From: Gammaproteobacteria bacterium
GTDB lineage: Bacteria > Pseudomonadota > Gammaproteobacteria > Arenicellales > Arenicellaceae
Length of the DNA stretch: 6,145 nt
Direction of reading: 5' to 3'
Assembly (NCBI GenBank): GCA_003485905.1
Contig: DNHK01000134.1
Coordinates: 1 to 6,145 of the forward strand
Below are positions 4,422 through 6,145 of this stretch, one piece after another. Under the pieces are notes generated by a model. It was not told the origin of the DNA, did no database searches, and worked only from the letters and a program-made list of their open reading frames with translations. The translations under genes were made by a program, and so were the position numbers. Position 1 is the first letter of the stretch. Each line of letters begins with the position of its first letter.

Positions 4422-6145
4422 TGCTTGCGATACATGGGAATGGAATAGGTAAGTCGATAGCAATTGGCGAAGCTTATGTGGTGCACTCGTCTGATCCGGA
4501 AGTTCCGCGATATGTGATTGAAGAGAATCTAGTTCCAAAGGAGGGCAAGCGGTTATTAAAAGCAATCCGTAAATCTGTATCGCAATTAAAGAAAGTAAAA
4601 CGCCAAATACCTAAGGCAGCAGCTGAAAGTGGGGCGTTTGTGGATGCACATATAAAAATGCTCGAAGACCCGTTGTTGAAAGACGGTGCGGTACATATTA
4701 TTGAAACCCAGCATTTAAATGCTGAGGCGAGTATCCAGGTTCATGCGCAGAGTCTCGTTGACGTGTTTGACAATATGTCAGACGACTACTTGAGGAATAA
4801 GCGATACGACGTATTGCAGATAGCTCGCCGTGTTATAGACAATTTATTGGGAGTCACCCATCACTACCTGGATCAGGCTAACAAGGAAGACCTAAACGCT
4901 AAAATTATTGTAGCTAGAGATCTTACACCGGCAGAAACAATATACTTAAAAAACCGAGGCGTTGCCGCATTTGTGACAGATTTGGGGGGACCGATATCTC
5001 ACACGGCAATTGTTGCGCGAAGTATGCATATTCCAGCGTCGGTCGGCCTACACGGGCGCACGCGTCTAGTTCGAGAAGGTGACCGATTAATTGTCGATGG
5101 GCGCAATGGTTCGGTCTTGGTGAACCCAGATGAACGAACCGTAAAGGCCTACCGTAAGTTGCAGCGTGCAATTCGGGCATCAGAAAGAAGCCTTGGGAAA
5201 CTGGTACAAGAGAAGTCACGTTCTTCCGATGGCGTTTCAATCAGCTTGCTTTCGAATATAGAACAGCCTTCCGATATAAAAGCGATTAAAAAAGTTAATG
5301 CTGAGGGAGTTGGTCTTTATCGAACCGAGTTTTTGTTCATGAATCGACCTGATTTTCCCGGTGAAGAGGAACAATTTCAGGCGTATCGGCGTGTGATTAA
5401 AAGCCTCGGTAGGCCAATAACGATCCGTACGTTGGATATTGGCGGCGATAAAATGCTACAGGATCCCCGAGACGAGCTAGTTTCCTCTTCTCCATTAGGA
5501 TTAAGGGCGGTTCGCTTTTGTTTGCGCAGTCCGGACATTTTTATCGTTCAGTTGCGTGCGATTCTGCGGGCAGCTGCCTACGGCCCAGCTTCAATCTTGA
5601 TTCCAATGCTAAGTAATATGAGTGAAGTTCAGCAGGTATTAAAGATCATTGATGACACCAAAGAAAACTTGAGGCGCGAGCAAAAACGTTTTGATGACGC
5701 AATTCCCGTTGGCGGCATGATTGAAGTCCCAGCTGCCGCAGTCAGTGTTGATTTGTTCGCAGATAAGCTGGACTTTTTATCAATAGGCTCAAATGATTTA
5801 ATACAGTACACACTCGCAATCGATCGCATTGATGACGCGGTTAATTATCTTTATGACCCGATTCATCCAGCCATTCTTCGTCTTTTACGAAATATTGTAA
5901 AAGTATCAGATAAGGCAGGTATACCCGTGTCGATCTGTGGAGAATTGGCCGGTAATAGCAGGTTTACAAGGTTGCTATTAGGTCTAGGCCTACGAATTTT
6001 CAGTATGGACGATGCTGGTAGCTTGCTCGAAATAAAGAATGTGGCAATGCAAACGGATGTTGCGAAGGCTCGTCGTAGAGTAAATAAAATGCTTCGAACC
6101 AGCGATCCCGCAGCGCTTAGACAGCAATTGGAGCGTTTGAATAGC
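4421..6145 (+). CDS. ptsI: PEP-protein phosphotransferase, Enzyme I of the PTS (3' partial)
   Basis: Enzyme I autophosphorylates from phosphoenolpyruvate and passes the phosphate to His15 of NPr. The frame is open for 575 codons to the last base, already the full length of E. coli EI, so little is missing. The N-terminal HPr-binding domain (about 1-150) includes DAHIKMLEDPLL. The swivelling phosphohistidine domain has GGPISHTAIVAR with His194 (E. coli His189). The PEP-binding barrel has GLYRTEFLFM (Arg301), RTLDIGGDK (Arg336), MIEVPAAA (Glu435), GSNDLIQYTLAIDR (Asn458, Asp459, Arg469) and CGELAGN (Cys506, the proton donor). Catalytic residues are all present, so activity is expected. There is no GAF domain, which separates it from enterobacterial PtsP. 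The start is GTG, overlapping the npr stop by 1 nt with a GGGGAAGAAG purine run upstream; the next in-frame GTG (4478) would remove the conserved GIGKSIAIGEA segment. It could equally be labelled an EINtr by context. Confidence 0.95.
   Translation, partial: MLAIHGNGIGKSIAIGEAYVVHSSDPEVPRYVIEENLVPKEGKRLLKAIRKSVSQLKKVKRQIPKAAAESGAFVDAHIKMLEDPLLKDGAVHIIETQHLNAEASIQVHAQSLVDVFDNMSDDYLRNKRYDVLQIARRVIDNLLGVTHHYLDQANKEDLNAKIIVARDLTPAETIYLKNRGVAAFVTDLGGPISHTAIVARSMHIPASVGLHGRTRLVREGDRLIVDGRNGSVLVNPDERTVKAYRKLQRAIRASERSLGKLVQEKSRSSDGVSISLLSNIEQPSDIKAIKKVNAEGVGLYRTEFLFMNRPDFPGEEEQFQAYRRVIKSLGRPITIRTLDIGGDKMLQDPRDELVSSSPLGLRAVRFCLRSPDIFIVQLRAILRAAAYGPASILIPMLSNMSEVQQVLKIIDDTKENLRREQKRFDDAIPVGGMIEVPAAAVSVDLFADKLDFLSIGSNDLIQYTLAIDRIDDAVNYLYDPIHPAILRLLRNIVKVSDKAGIPVSICGELAGNSRFTRLLLGLGLRIFSMDDAGSLLEIKNVAMQTDVAKARRRVNKMLRTSDPAALRQQLERLNS

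Noticed and set aside
4923..5240. Reverse-strand open frame inside the Enzyme I gene, and similar reverse frames inside rpoN, rapZ, ptsN and npr.
   Set aside because: They lie opposite well-conserved coding regions, show no recognisable domains and have no initiation signals; they are shadow frames.

Overview
The window is a compact, all-plus-strand cluster of seven genes: lptB (5' end missing), rpoN, hpf, ptsN, rapZ, an NPr/HPr gene and a ptsI-type Enzyme I gene (3' end missing). This is the rpoN operon neighbourhood typical of Proteobacteria. The lptB-rpoN-hpf-ptsN-rapZ-npr order, the short single-domain HPF and the closeness of LptB, PtsN and RapZ to the enterobacterial and pseudomonad proteins point to a gammaproteobacterium. 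Base composition looks intermediate. No genus can be named safely from this window alone.

Layout: 1-626 is the C-terminal ~86% of LptB, the LPS-export ATPase. After a 64-nt gap that holds a 12-nt perfect palindrome comes rpoN (691-2172), sigma-54. A 134-nt purine-rich gap leads to hpf (2307-2657), which has the best Shine-Dalgarno in the window. After 55 nt comes ptsN (2713-3204, GTG start), whose end overlaps rapZ (3201-4085) in an ATGA junction. A 66-nt gap with a 7-bp hairpin precedes npr (4152-4421). Its stop codon shares one base with the GTG start of the Enzyme I gene (4421 to beyond 6145). Enzyme I is open to the last base of the window: 575 codons with no stop. There are no rRNA, tRNA, mobile-element, CRISPR or long-repeat signals, and no gene-free stretch longer than 134 nt.

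How it fits together: Enzyme I takes phosphate from PEP (His194; PEP-site residues retained), passes it to His15 of NPr and then to His74 of EIIANtr (PtsN). All three relay proteins are encoded here, with no sugar permease and no EIIA-Man or HPr kinase gene between them. The likely output is regulatory (nitrogen, potassium, envelope stress) rather than sugar uptake. RapZ, sigma-54 and HPF are the usual co-travellers. The least usual point is that Enzyme I sits next to npr and has no N-terminal GAF sensor domain, unlike the unlinked enterobacterial PtsP. Overall this is a conserved housekeeping region. I see no evidence for a wholly new system; the findings are modest variations on a known one.
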